From assembly GCF_030064165.1 (NCBI RefSeq), contig NZ_CP125947.1, positions 3,224,001 to 3,288,000 on the forward strand: a stretch of 64,000 bases of DNA, given 5' to 3'. How positions within the stretch are numbered: position 1 is the stretch's first letter; each line of letters opens with the position of its first letter. The notes under the pieces were generated by a model that saw nothing but the letters and a program-made list of their open reading frames with translations, had not been told where the DNA came from and searched no databases. Positions 53,234 to 62,507 of the stretch are shown here, piece by piece. The translations under genes and the position numbers were made by a program. The DNA comes from Comamonas resistens. GTDB lineage: Bacteria; Pseudomonadota; Gammaproteobacteria; Burkholderiales; Burkholderiaceae_C.

Positions 53234-55021
53234 ATGTACCAATACACAGAATTCGACCAACAATTCGTCAAGCTCCGCGCCCAGCAGTTCCGCGACCAGC
53301 TCGAACGCTGGCAGCGCGGCGAACTGACCGATGAGCAGTTGCTGCCACTGCGCCTGCAAAACGGCTGGTACATCCAGCGCTATGCGCCCATGGCCCGCAT
53401 CGCCGTGCCTTATGGCGAGATCAACAGCACCCAGCTGCGCATGCTGGCGCGCATCGCCCGCGACTACGACAAGCCCGAACCCGAACTGCTGGCCCATGCC
53501 CAGGCCACGCAGGACCAGTTGCAGGCCGCCCAGCCCGGCCTGACCCTGGCCGCCGCGCCGCTGAAATACGGTTACGGCCACTTCACCACGCGCACCAACG
53601 TGCAGTTCAACTGGATTCCCATCACCAAGGCCGCCGACGTGATGGATCTGCTGGCTGACGTGGGCATGCACGGCATCCAGACCAGTGGCAATGCCATGCG
53701 CAATATCAACTGCGAAGCCTACGAAGGCATTGCCGAGGACTGCATTGTCGATGCCCGGCCTTTTGCCGAAATCCTGCGCCAATGGAGCACGCTGCACCCC
53801 GAATTCGCCTTCCTGCCGCGCAAGTTCAAGATGTCGCTCAACGGCTCTGCCGAAGACCGAGCCGCCACCAGCTGGTACGACATCGGCCTGCAGACCGTGC
53901 GCAACGATGCGGGCGAAGTCGGTTTCGTCGTCAAGGTGGGCGGCGGCATGGGCCGTACCCCGGTCATCGGTACCGTGCTGCGCGAGTTCCTGCCCTGGCA
54001 CCAGATGCTCAACTACATTGAGGCCGTAATTCGCGTCTACAACATCTACGGACGACGCGACAACAAGTACAAGGCCCGCATCAAGATCCTCGTCAAGGCC
54101 GAAGGCCAGAAGTTCATCGATGCGGTGGAAGCCGAGTACCAGGCCATCCTGGAGCAGGACGGCGCCCCCCACACCATCACCCAGGCCGAGCTGGACCGCA
54201 TCAGCGCCAACTTTGTCGTGCCCGAGCTGAAGGCCGCCAATCTGCCTTCCAGCGTCAAGACGGACGGCCAGCTCTACCAGCGCTGGATCCAGCAGAACGT
54301 GCGCGGCCACCGCTTGCCGGGCCTGCGCGCCGTGGCGCTGTCGTTCAAGCGCGTGGGCTTTGCCCCCGGCGACGCCGATGCCGACACCATCGACGCCCTG
54401 GCCCAGCTGGCCGACCAGTTCTCGGCCGGCGAAGCGCGCCTGACGCACGAGCAGAACCTGCTGCTGCCCTGGGTGCATGAAAGCGACCTGCCCGCACTAT
54501 ACGAAGCTGCGCGCAAGCTGGGCCTGGCCCAGCCCAATATCGGTCTGCTGACCGACATGATCGCCTGCCCCGGCGGCGACTACTGCGCGCTGGCCAATGC
54601 CCGCTCCCTGCCCATCGCGGCGGCACTGACCGAGCGCTATCAAGACCTGGACGAGCTGTTCGACCTCGGCCCCATCGACCTGCACATGAGCGGCTGCATC
54701 AACAGCTGCGGCCACCACCACAGCGGCCACATCGGCATCCTGGGCGTCGACAAGGACGGCAAGGAGTGGTACCAGATCACGCTGGGCGGCGCCGACGGCA
54801 CCACACAGTCCGGTCCGGCCATCCCGGGCAAGGTGGTCGGTCCCTCGTTCTCGGCAGCCGAAGTGCCCGATGTGATCGAGGCCGTGCTCTCCACCTTCCG
54901 TGAGCTGCGCAAGCCGGGCGAATTCTTCATCGACGCGCTGCGCCGCATCGGCCACGACCCGTTCAAGGCCGCAGCCAATGGCGCCCGCCACCCCAAGGCC
55001 GAAGAAGCCATTGCCGAATAA
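53234..55021 (+). CDS. cysI: Sulfite reductase hemoprotein subunit CysI-like (nitrite/sulfite reductase)
   Basis: 595 residues. Two ferredoxin-like repeats and two siroheme/4Fe-4S modules; the cluster ligands are DMIACPGGDYCALANAR and SGCINSCGHHHSGHIG (Cys-x5-Cys ... Cys-x3-Cys type). It reduces sulfite to sulfide. It starts MYQYTEFDQQFVKLRAQQFR, the usual first residues of the ferredoxin or flavin-coupled family. It is followed by DUF934 and cysH, as in many Burkholderiales. Confidence 0.92.
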   Translation: MYQYTEFDQQFVKLRAQQFRDQLERWQRGELTDEQLLPLRLQNGWYIQRYAPMARIAVPYGEINSTQLRMLARIARDYDKPEPELLAHAQATQDQLQAAQPGLTLAAAPLKYGYGHFTTRTNVQFNWIPITKAADVMDLLADVGMHGIQTSGNAMRNINCEAYEGIAEDCIVDARPFAEILRQWSTLHPEFAFLPRKFKMSLNGSAEDRAATSWYDIGLQTVRNDAGEVGFVVKVGGGMGRTPVIGTVLREFLPWHQMLNYIEAVIRVYNIYGRRDNKYKARIKILVKAEGQKFIDAVEAEYQAILEQDGAPHTITQAELDRISANFVVPELKAANLPSSVKTDGQLYQRWIQQNVRGHRLPGLRAVALSFKRVGFAPGDADADTIDALAQLADQFSAGEARLTHEQNLLLPWVHESDLPALYEAARKLGLAQPNIGLLTDMIACPGGDYCALANARSLPIAAALTERYQDLDELFDLGPIDLHMSGCINSCGHHHSGHIGILGVDKDGKEWYQITLGGADGTTQSGPAIPGKVVGPSFSAAEVPDVIEAVLSTFRELRKPGEFFIDALRRIGHDPFKAAANGARHPKAEEAIAE

Positions 55022-55046
55022 CGCAGCCGCCCCAAGAGAAAACGCT

Positions 55047-55454
55047 ATGAAAATCATTGCTGCCAACGCTGTACCTGCCAGCGACAACGACCAGAAAACG
55101 CTGCAGATCGCCAATGACGCCGAACTCGCCGAGATCGCGGCCAGCGGCGCCCTGAAGGGCGTGGAGCGCATCGAGCTCTCCTTCCCCAAGTTCACCGACG
55201 GCCGAGCCTTCAGCCAGGCCGTGCTGCTGCGCCGCCGCTATGGCTTCACCGGCGACCTTCGCGCCACCGGCGATGTGCTGATCGACCAGCTCGTGCAGAT
55301 GGCCCGCAGCGGCTTCACCAGTGCCGTGCTGGCCGAGGGCCTCAGCGCCGATGCCGCCGAGCGCCAGTTCACCCGTTTCAGTGCCTTCTATCAGGGCGAT
55401 GCGCTGCAGCCCCGCCCCCTCTTTGCCCGCGAATCCGCACAGGAGGCCGCATGA
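55047..55454 (+). CDS. DUF934 sulfur assimilation accessory protein
   Basis: 135 residues. IERIELSFPKFTDGRAFSQA and VLLRRRYGFTGDLRATGDVL identify DUF934 (oxidoreductase partner in sulfite reduction). In this position it is nearly always beside cysI and cysH and may help electron transfer to the reductase. ATG 55047 lies 25 bp after cysI and the stop overlaps cysH by four bases. Confidence 0.88.
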   Translation: MKIIAANAVPASDNDQKTLQIANDAELAEIAASGALKGVERIELSFPKFTDGRAFSQAVLLRRRYGFTGDLRATGDVLIDQLVQMARSGFTSAVLAEGLSADAAERQFTRFSAFYQGDALQPRPLFARESAQEAA

Positions 55455-56101
55455 ACGCCGTCCATGCTCCCCATGCCGTGAATGCCGCCGAACTGGCGCG
55501 CGTGAATGCCGAGCTCGGCCGCGACGCCGCTGCCCTGGTGGACTGGGCCCTGAGCCTGGGCCAGCGCGCCATAGTCACCACCAACTTCCGCCCGTTCGAG
55601 GCCGTGATCCTGCACATGGTCACGCAGGTACAGCCCGACGTGCCCGTCATCTGGATGGACAACGGCTACAACACCGAGGCCACCTACCAGTTCGCCGACG
55701 CAGTCACCCGCCAGCTGGGGCTGAATCTCAAGATCTACCTGCCGCTGCGCTCGCGCGCCCACCGCGAGGCCGTCGAAGGTCCCACGCCCGCGCTCGACGA
55801 TCCACGCCACGCGGCCTTCACCGAGGAAGTCAAGCTCGAGCCGTTCGCCCGCGCCCTGCGCGAGACCGCACCCCAGGTCTGGTTCACCGCGCTACGCGCC
55901 ACCGACAGCGCCGTGCGCGCCCAGATGGAGCCCGTGAGCATCAACCCGGACGGCCTGATCAAGGTGGCACCGCTGCTGCACTGGTCGTCCAAGGACCTGT
56001 ACGAATACTGCGAGAAGCACGGCCTGCCCAACAACTTCGACTATGTGGACCCGACCAAGGGCGAAGAGCAGCGCGAGTGCGGACTGCACTTGGCGCATTG
56101 A
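55451..56101 (+). CDS. cysH: Phosphoadenylylsulfate (or adenylylsulfate) reductase CysH
   Basis: 216 residues. The PP-loop-like N-terminal half (FRPFEAVILHMVTQVQPDVP, WMDNGYNTEATYQF) and the catalytic-Cys end QRECGLH are visible. It has no CC...CxxC iron-sulfur pairs at usual positions, so a PAPS-type reductase is possible, but the lack of cysC in view leaves APS use open. The ATG overlaps the DUF934 stop. Confidence 0.88.
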   Translation: MNAVHAPHAVNAAELARVNAELGRDAAALVDWALSLGQRAIVTTNFRPFEAVILHMVTQVQPDVPVIWMDNGYNTEATYQFADAVTRQLGLNLKIYLPLRSRAHREAVEGPTPALDDPRHAAFTEEVKLEPFARALRETAPQVWFTALRATDSAVRAQMEPVSINPDGLIKVAPLLHWSSKDLYEYCEKHGLPNNFDYVDPTKGEEQRECGLHLAH

Positions 56102-56225
56102 GATGACACCCCCTGAGCCGCTTCGCGTCTTCCCCCTCTCTCGCTACGCGGGAGGGGGACGCAGCCAGCGCGGCGGGGCGGCCCTTGCGCGGCTGCCCTC
56201 GCTCGGAGCGCGCCAGTTTTGAAAG
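56102..56225. repeat. GC-rich dispersed intergenic repeat, copy 5
   Basis: CACCCCCTGAGCCGCTTCGC, CCCCCTCTCTCGCTACGCGG, GAGGGGGACGCAGCCAGCGC and the tail CGCCAGTTTTGAAAG between cysH and cysD. Confidence 0.8.
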
Positions 56226-56239
56226 CATTGGAAAAACAA

Positions 56240-57172
56240 ATGAACGCCCGTGTTGACACTTCCGTTCTGACTCACCTCAGCAACAGCCACCTGGACGCAC
56301 TGGAAGAAGAAACCATCTTCATCCTGCGCGAAGTGGCCGCAGCCTTCGAGCGCCCCGCCCTGCTGTTCTCGGGTGGCAAGGATTCGCTGGTCATGCTCAA
56401 GTGCGCCGAGAAGGCCTTCGGCGCCGGCCGCATCCCCTACCCGCTCTTGATGATCGACACCGGCCACAACTTCCCCGAAGTGACCGACTTCCGCGACCAG
56501 CGCGCCAAGGAACTGGGCGCTGAGCTCATCGTGCGCAACGTGGAGGACTCCATGGCTCGCGGCACGGTGCGCCTGGCCCACCCCGGCGAATCGCGCAACG
56601 TGCACCAGTCGGTGACCCTGCTGGAAGCCATCGAGGAATTCCGCTTCGACGCGCTGATCGGCGGCGCCCGCCGCGACGAGGAAAAGGCCCGCGCCAAGGA
56701 GCGCATCTTCTCCCACCGCGACAGCTTCGGCCAGTGGCAACCCAAGGCCCAGCGCCCCGAGCTGTGGACGCTGTTCAACACCCGCATTGCACCGGGCGAG
56801 CACTTCCGCGTGTTCCCCATCAGCAACTGGACCGAGCTGGACGTGTGGCAGTACATCGCCCGCGAGAACATCGCCCTGCCTTCGATCTACTACACGCACA
56901 AGCGCGATGTGGTGGAGCGCAAGGGTCTGCTGGTGCCCGTGACCGAACTGACCCCGCCGCGCGACGGCGAGCAGGTCGTGGTGCGCGACGTGCGCTTCCG
57001 CACCGTGGGCGACATCACCTGCACCTGCCCCGTGGAAAGCGATGCCGCGACCGCCGAGGACATCGTGATCGAAACCCTGGCCGCCGAGGTCAGCGAACGT
57101 GGCGCCACCCGCATGGACGACAAGACCAGCGAAGCCTCCATGGAAAAGCGCAAGAAGGACGGGTATTTCTAA
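56240..57172 (+). CDS. cysD: Sulfate adenylyltransferase subunit 2 CysD
   Basis: 310 residues. The PP-loop is LLFSGGKDSLVMLKCAEKAF, followed by YPLLMIDTGHNFPEVTDFRD and GGARRDEEKARAKERIFSHR. It makes APS from sulfate and ATP together with CysN. The ATG at 56240 was preferred over a TTG at 56219. A repeat copy lies just before and after. Confidence 0.92.
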   Translation: MNARVDTSVLTHLSNSHLDALEEETIFILREVAAAFERPALLFSGGKDSLVMLKCAEKAFGAGRIPYPLLMIDTGHNFPEVTDFRDQRAKELGAELIVRNVEDSMARGTVRLAHPGESRNVHQSVTLLEAIEEFRFDALIGGARRDEEKARAKERIFSHRDSFGQWQPKAQRPELWTLFNTRIAPGEHFRVFPISNWTELDVWQYIARENIALPSIYYTHKRDVVERKGLLVPVTELTPPRDGEQVVVRDVRFRTVGDITCTCPVESDAATAEDIVIETLAAEVSERGATRMDDKTSEASMEKRKKDGYF

Positions 57173-57174
57173 GG

Positions 57175-57290
57175 CTCCCCCTGAGCGGCTGCGCCGCTTC
57201 CCCCTCTCTCGCTTCGCGGGAGGGGGACGACACCCTCGGTGCGCGGCGGCGCTTCCTCGGTGTCTCTCCGTTGGGCTGTGCCTGATCAAA
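57175..57290. repeat. GC-rich dispersed intergenic repeat, copy 6
   Basis: CTCCCCCTGAGCGGCTGCGC, CCCCCTCTCTCGCTTCGCGG, GAGGGGGACGACACCCTCGG and a tail. It fills the space between cysD and cysN. Confidence 0.8.
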
Positions 57291-57301
57291 GAAAGAATGC
57301 G

Positions 57302-58675
57302 ATGACTGAAACTATTAATTCCGTAGCTGCTAGCGCAATTACATCAAGCGCTACAGGCCAATTTGACGCTCATAACAGCAGTGCGCTGCGCTTCATCACC
57401 TGCGGCTCGGTGGACGATGGCAAGAGCACGCTGATCGGACGCCTGCTGGTGGATACCAAGGCCGTGCTGCAGGATCACCTGGCCGGCGTGACCAAGTCGG
57501 GCGAGACCGATCTGGCCCTGCTGACCGACGGCCTCTCCGCCGAGCGCGAGCAAGGCATCACTATCGACGTGGCCTACCGCTATTTCGCCACCGAGCAGCG
57601 CAAGTTCATCATCGGCGACGCGCCCGGCCATGAGCAGTACACGCGCAACATGGTCACGGCGGCCTCGAGCGCCGATGCCGCCGTGGTGCTGGTGGACGCC
57701 ACCAAGCTCGACTGGCAGAACCCCAAGCTGGAACTGCTGGCCCAGACCCGTCGCCACAGCCTGCTGGTGCACCTGCTGCGCGTCAATTCGCTGGTGTTTG
57801 CCATCAACAAGCTGGACGCCGTCGCCGACCCGGCTCTGGCCTTCGCCCATATCAGCGCCGCTCTGCGCCAGTTTGCCGAGTCTGCGGATATCCAGGTCAA
57901 GGCAACAATCCCCGTCTCCGCCCTCAAGGGCTACAACGTGGTCAACGCCCACGAAGGCTGGGCCGGCTACCAGGGCCCCAGTCTGCTGCAACTGCTCGAG
58001 CAACTGCCCAATACGCCCAGCGATGTGGAACTGCCTCTGGCCTTCCCCGTGCAATGGGTGGAGAAGTTCTCCTCCTCGGCCGACACCTCCCAGGGCCGCC
58101 GCGTGTTCTGGGGCCGCGTGGCCACAGGCCTGGCCCAGGTCGGTGCTCAGGTGCAGATCCTGCCCAGCGGCCAGTTGGCCACGGTGGCCCAGGTCATCGA
58201 CCATGCACGCGCGCCCAAGGAAGTGGCCGCCGGCCTGTCGGCCGGCATCACACTGGACCGTGAAGTAGATGTCTCGCGCGGCGACTGGATCGTGGCAGCG
58301 CCCGTGCAAGCCGAAGTGGCCGAAGACGACTTTGACGCCCCTGCAGCCATCAGCCCCTGGCCCAGCCAGCGTGAGCTGAACGTGACCGTGGCCTGGATGG
58401 ATGACGAGCCTCTGGTACCCGGCCGCGTGTACTGGGCACTGCACGGCCATCGCTGGATCAAGGCCAAGGTGCGCAGCGTGACCCACCGCCTGAACATCAA
58501 CACACTGGCCAAGGAAGAGGCCCAGAAACTGGAAGCCAATGCCATAGGCCAGGTACAGCTGCAACTGCAGGAGGCGATTCCCGCCGCAGCCTTCACCAAG
58601 GCGCGTCAGCTGGGATCGCTGATCCTGGTGGACACGGCCAGCCACGCCACTGCCGGCGCCGTTCTGGTGCAATAA
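57302..58675 (+). CDS. cysN: Sulfate adenylyltransferase subunit 1 CysN, with a repeat-derived N-terminus
   Basis: 457 residues. It is a GTPase of the EF-Tu family: GSVDDGKSTLIGRLLVDTKA, GDAPGHEQYTRNMVTAASSA, AINKLDAV. It hydrolyses GTP to drive APS formation by CysD. No CysC (APS kinase) domain is fused at the end. The first about 20 codons (57321-57370) are encoded by a copy of the ATAGCTGCT repeat, so the start of the protein is probably not conserved. The ATG at 57302 is preceded by a weak site. Confidence 0.92.
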   Translation: MTETINSVAASAITSSATGQFDAHNSSALRFITCGSVDDGKSTLIGRLLVDTKAVLQDHLAGVTKSGETDLALLTDGLSAEREQGITIDVAYRYFATEQRKFIIGDAPGHEQYTRNMVTAASSADAAVVLVDATKLDWQNPKLELLAQTRRHSLLVHLLRVNSLVFAINKLDAVADPALAFAHISAALRQFAESADIQVKATIPVSALKGYNVVNAHEGWAGYQGPSLLQLLEQLPNTPSDVELPLAFPVQWVEKFSSSADTSQGRRVFWGRVATGLAQVGAQVQILPSGQLATVAQVIDHARAPKEVAAGLSAGITLDREVDVSRGDWIVAAPVQAEVAEDDFDAPAAISPWPSQRELNVTVAWMDDEPLVPGRVYWALHGHRWIKAKVRSVTHRLNINTLAKEEAQKLEANAIGQVQLQLQEAIPAAAFTKARQLGSLILVDTASHATAGAVLVQ

Positions 58676-58690
58676 ACATCGCTCCTGAAC

Positions 58691-58740
58691 AAGGCCGCAG
58701 AGGCAGATCTGGCAGACAAACCAGATCGCTCTGCGGCCTT
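58691..58740 (+). terminator. Large two-part hairpin after cysN
   Basis: AAGGCCGCAGAG pairs with CTCTGCGGCCTT, and inside it GATCTGG with CCAGATC, in 50 nt. There is no T-run on the plus strand, so it may be a processing element, a boundary or a weak terminator for cysN. Confidence 0.6.
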
Positions 58741-58822
58741 ATCCGTGCCGGGTGCTGGCGCGCTTCAGGAAAAAACCTAAAATCATGGGGTTTACCAATC
58801 CCCATCCAGAAGAAGAATCTCC

Positions 58823-59152
58823 ATGACTCACGTCGTCACCGAAAACTGCATCAAGTGCAAATACACCGATTGCGTGGATGTTTGCCCCGTGGACTGCTTC
58901 CGCGAAGGTCCGAACTTCCTGGTCATCGATCCCGACGAGTGCATTGACTGCGCTGTCTGCATCCCCGAGTGCCCAGCCAACGCCATCTTTGCCGAAGAAG
59001 ATGTGCCCGCCGATCAACTGGCTTTCATCAAGCTCAACGTCGATCTGTCCCAACTCAAGAGCTGGAAGAGCATCACCAAGCGCAAGGCTTCGCTGCCCGA
59101 CGCCGACGAGTGGAATGGCAAGCCGAACAAAATGGATTTGCTCGAGCGTTGA
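58823..59152 (+). CDS. fdxA: Ferredoxin FdxA (7Fe-8S type)
   Basis: 109 residues. Cluster Cys in [20 protein letters not shown] and [19 protein letters not shown], the [3Fe-4S][4Fe-4S] layout of FdxA-type ferredoxins. It could supply electrons to sulfite reductase or other enzymes, and the next gene is a ferredoxin-NADP reductase. The ATG 58823 follows AGAAGAAGAATCTCC. Confidence 0.92.
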   Translation: MTHVVTENCIKCKYTDCVDVCPVDCFREGPNFLVIDPDECIDCAVCIPECPANAIFAEEDVPADQLAFIKLNVDLSQLKSWKSITKRKASLPDADEWNGKPNKMDLLER

Positions 59153-59188
59153 TGCTCTGAGGCAGCGGACTGCGCTACGCTTGGCTGC

Positions 59189-60271
59189 ATGAGCCCATCT
59201 GACGCGTCGCCCACTGCTTCCCCTCTCTCACAACCCGCCGTAGATACCGATGCCCTCATCATTGGCGCCGGTCCGGCGGGTTTGTTTCAGGCCTTCCAGC
59301 TAGGCCTGCAAGGTATTCAGGCCCATCTGGTCGATGCACTGCCCCATATAGGTGGCCAGTGCAGCCAGCTCTACGGTCACAAGCCCATTTACGACATTCC
59401 CGGTATTCCCGTCTGCACAGGCCAGGAACTGGTACAGCTGCTGGAAGCGCAGATCGCCCCCATGGCCGTGCCACGCAATCTATCGCAGCAGGTAGAAACC
59501 GTGCGACCGCTGGACGACGGCCGCTGGCAGGTGGGCACCACGGCAGGTACGGTGTTCCATGCGCGCACGGTCTTCATCGCAGCCGGTGTCGGAGCTTTTG
59601 TGCCCAAGGCACTGAAGGTGCCAGGCGTAGAAGCTCTGGCTGCAGATCAGCTCTTTTATCACCCCAGTCAGCTGGACATGGTGCAAGGCCGCACCGTAGT
59701 GATCTACGGCGGCGACGAAGAAGCGGTGAATGCAGCCATCCAATGCAGCGCTGAAGATGGTGCCAAGGCTGCAAAAACCTATTTGATGCATCGCCGCGAT
59801 GCCTTCAATGCCGAGCCCGCCCAGCTGGCACAGCTGCAGCAGCTGCGTGACAACGGAGCCATTGAGGTGCTGATCGGCCAGATCACCGAGGTACAGCCCA
59901 ATGGCGAGCTGCTCAAATCCGTTCAATGGATGGATGGCGATGGCAACGAGCACCCTCTTCCCACAGAGTTGCTGCTGGTCTTCCAGGGCATTTCACCTCG
60001 CCTGGGGCCTCTGACCGACTGGGGGCTCGCACTGGAACGCAAGCAGTTGCTGGTCGACCCTGCCACACTGGCCACCAGCGCCCAGGGTATCTATGCGATC
60101 GGGGACATCGTCAGCTACCCAGGCAAGAAGCGTCTGATTCTCTGCGCCTTCCATGAAGCGACGATGGCCGCTTTTGCCGCCGCCGAATATCTGCAAGGTC
60201 ACAAGCCTTTGCTGGAGTACACCACGACCAGCGCACGCCTGCATTCCATCCTGGGTGTCAGCCACAGCTGA
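59189..60271 (+). CDS. Ferredoxin--NADP(+) reductase of the thioredoxin-reductase-like type
   Basis: 360 residues. FAD motif [20 protein letters not shown], then [20 protein letters not shown] and [14 protein letters not shown], the NAD(P) motif [20 protein letters not shown] (no standard GGGxS), and [20 protein letters not shown] near the end. It belongs to the ONFR-like/TrxR-like group that reduces ferredoxins. The gene follows fdxA by 36 bp, so the pair is one operon. Confidence 0.88.
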   Translation: MSPSDASPTASPLSQPAVDTDALIIGAGPAGLFQAFQLGLQGIQAHLVDALPHIGGQCSQLYGHKPIYDIPGIPVCTGQELVQLLEAQIAPMAVPRNLSQQVETVRPLDDGRWQVGTTAGTVFHARTVFIAAGVGAFVPKALKVPGVEALAADQLFYHPSQLDMVQGRTVVIYGGDEEAVNAAIQCSAEDGAKAAKTYLMHRRDAFNAEPAQLAQLQQLRDNGAIEVLIGQITEVQPNGELLKSVQWMDGDGNEHPLPTELLLVFQGISPRLGPLTDWGLALERKQLLVDPATLATSAQGIYAIGDIVSYPGKKRLILCAFHEATMAAFAAAEYLQGHKPLLEYTTTSARLHSILGVSHS

Positions 60272-60340
60272 GGCCCGCTGATTGCTGGCAGAGTCCCCCC
60301 AAGGGGACTCTCATGGCCTTGGTGCGGCCCGGCCAGCCAT

Positions 60341-60376
60341 AAAAAAACCGCTATCCCATTTGTGTGGGATAGCGGT
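60341..60376 (-). terminator. Intrinsic terminator for the urate/xanthine permease gene (minus strand)
   Basis: ACCGCTATCCCA and TGGGATAGCGGT form a perfect 12-bp stem with a 6-nt loop; on the minus strand it is followed by a T-run of seven. Confidence 0.92.
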
Positions 60377-60422
60377 ATCAATCACGACGGGGTTCAACCC
60401 CACCGCGCGCACTTGCAGTATT

Positions 60423-61913
60423 TCAATGTCCGTGGGCTGGCTTGGCGGTAATGATCGGCACTTCCTTGCCGTCCTTGTCGTAGACCTTGCCGCCTTCAAC
60501 ACGGTCACCATCGGCCAGCATCTCCAGCACATGCTCGCTCAGGGCACGGCCATAGCCGGCCTCGAACACGGAAGGCTGATCCGTGTTGCCTTGCTTGAAG
60601 TGGTTGTAGACCAGGTTCAAAGTCACGGCCACCAGAGCCGTAGCACTGATACCGGAGTGGAAAATCGTGGCAAACCATGCCGGGAAATGGTCGTAGAACT
60701 TGGGAGCCACCACAGGCAGCAGGCCTGCGCCCACCGAAGTGGCCACAATGATCAGGTTCATATTGTTGTTGTACTCCACCTTGGCCAGGGTACGAATGCC
60801 GCTGGCAGCCACGGTACCGAACAGCACCAGACCGGCACCGCCCAACACGGAAGAAGGAACACAAGCCACGATACGGCCCATCACGGGCAGCACACCGAAC
60901 ACGATCAGGATCAGGCCGGAGAAAGCCACGACAAAGCGGCTCTTGATACCAGTCACCGCCACCAGGCCCACGTTCTGGGCGAAGGCGCTCTGTGTGAAGC
61001 CGCCGAAGATGGGAGCCACGATGCTGGACAGCATGTCGGCACGCAGACCATCGCCCAGACGACGACCGTCCACGGGGCTGTCCACGATTTCACCAACCGC
61101 CAGCACGTCGGCCGAGGTTTCCACCAGGATCACCAGGATCACGATGAACATGGAGATGGTGGCAGCCATATCGAAGGTGGGCCAGCCGAAGTGCAAGGGT
61201 GTGGGCACCGCAAAGATGGGGCCGTTGAACACTTGCGAGAAATCTGCCTTGCCAAAAAACACTGCGGCCAAGGTACCCACCACAATCGCGACCAGGATGG
61301 ACAGGCGCGACAGCATGGCATTGCCCAGCTTGCTGAACAGCAGCACCATGAACAGCGACAGGCCAGCCAGACCGATATTGCCCATGCTGCCGTAATCGGC
61401 AGACTTGGCATTGCCGCCCATGGCCCAGTGCGCCGCCACAGGCATCAGCGACATGCCGATCACTGTAATCACGCAACCATTGACCAGTGGCGGGAAAAAT
61501 TTGGTGATGCGCGAGAAAACCGGAGCAATGATCAACCCCAGTACCGAGGCGTACATGACAGCCCCCAGCACGCCTTGCATGCCACCGCCGGTATGCAAGA
61601 TGCTGACCATGGTGGCAACACCGGCAAACGACACGCCTTGCACCAGGGGCAGACGGCAGCCGAAGAAAGGAATGCCCAAAGTCTGCAGCAGAGTGGCAAC
61701 ACCGCCCATGAACAGGCAGGCAGTCACCAGCAGACCGGCATCTGCAGCCGACATGCCAGCAGCCTCCGCCACAATCAGCGGCACAGCCACAATGCCGCCA
61801 TACATGGTCAGCACGTGCTGCAGGCCATACATCAAGTTGGCCGTAAAACCGAGATTCTCGTCCTCGGGGCGCTGAACGCCTGTGTTTGTTGATGATCCGG
61901 ATTGCTCGTTCAT
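60423..61913 (-). CDS. NCS2-family purine (urate/xanthine) permease
   Basis: 496 residues, about fourteen helices. The NCS2 signature is present in FAQNVGLVAVTGIKSRFVV, and GLVLFGTVAASGIRTLAKVE marks the UacT/UapA-like urate-xanthine branch. It imports uric acid or xanthine with protons. An upstream leader with a nested hairpin and a palindromic site suggests ligand control. A strong terminator ends the gene. Confidence 0.88.
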   Translation of the reverse strand: MNEQSGSSTNTGVQRPEDENLGFTANLMYGLQHVLTMYGGIVAVPLIVAEAAGMSAADAGLLVTACLFMGGVATLLQTLGIPFFGCRLPLVQGVSFAGVATMVSILHTGGGMQGVLGAVMYASVLGLIIAPVFSRITKFFPPLVNGCVITVIGMSLMPVAAHWAMGGNAKSADYGSMGNIGLAGLSLFMVLLFSKLGNAMLSRLSILVAIVVGTLAAVFFGKADFSQVFNGPIFAVPTPLHFGWPTFDMAATISMFIVILVILVETSADVLAVGEIVDSPVDGRRLGDGLRADMLSSIVAPIFGGFTQSAFAQNVGLVAVTGIKSRFVVAFSGLILIVFGVLPVMGRIVACVPSSVLGGAGLVLFGTVAASGIRTLAKVEYNNNMNLIIVATSVGAGLLPVVAPKFYDHFPAWFATIFHSGISATALVAVTLNLVYNHFKQGNTDQPSVFEAGYGRALSEHVLEMLADGDRVEGGKVYDKDGKEVPIITAKPAHGH

Positions 61914-62047
61914 CGCTGTCTCCTAATGCTCTTCCTGCTGACCGAGGCTCGACCGGCCTCTTCTCTAACTCAATACTTCTGTAATTTGCTCGCGAAATCG
62001 CTGCCATCCGAACAGACGACAGCCAAAGCGGCACCTTCACCTGCCAA

Positions 62048-62106
62048 CCAGGGCTTGCTTATGGCTCCTGAGTGCGTTGCGGGAGAACCAACGTTCTCTG
62101 CCCTGG
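62048..62106 (-). promoter_or_regulatory. Structured leader region of the permease gene
   Basis: CCAGGGC and GCCCTGG form a 7-bp stem around a region with a 6-bp hairpin (GAGAAC and GTTCTC). It lies 135-193 bp before the start codon, transcribed with the permease. I cannot identify an Rfam class; a ligand-binding leader is possible. Confidence 0.45.
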
Positions 62107-62507
62107 CTACAGGCCTCAACCCCTGACAGCTCCTGAAGCAGCTCGATGCGACAAGCCATTCCATTGCGCTATCAAAGTCATACCCTTTAGGTCATGATGT
62201 CGAGACTGTACGTTCTCAGCACACCAAAATTGTCTACAGTTTTGTATACAAAGTGCTGACAAGAACCTTCCCAAGGGAAAACCCATGGTTTTCCCTGAAT
62301 TCCAGACAGTCAATCAGGCGAATTCCCTTGGCAAAGGCGTCTAGGAGAGGGCAAAAGTCCGTGCCCCCAACCGACGCCAGCCGGCACCAGGGGCTATATC
62401 ACAGTAAAAATCTTGGCTATTGCAGAGATTTGCACCGCCAGTCACCGGCACTGCTCAGGCCAACTGCATGAAGGACTGCCATCGAACAGGCTGCCGTCCC
62501 GCCTGTC
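62107..62507. other. Intergenic region between permease leader and def
   Basis: Holds a palindromic site at 62241 and nothing else recognised. No gene is seen. Confidence 0.5.
62241..62252. promoter_or_regulatory. Perfect 12-bp palindrome, likely operator
   Basis: TTTGTATACAAA is a perfect palindrome 330 bp upstream of the permease start. GntR-type regulators often bind TTGTATACAA-like sites. Confidence 0.45.

Noticed and set aside
58691..58740. A riboswitch before fdxA
   Set aside because: It is a simple nested hairpin placed after cysN, 80 bp from fdxA, with no conserved aptamer features.
60282..61892. A 536-codon plus-strand frame opposite the permease
   Set aside because: His/Gln-rich shadow of a membrane protein gene, no family features.
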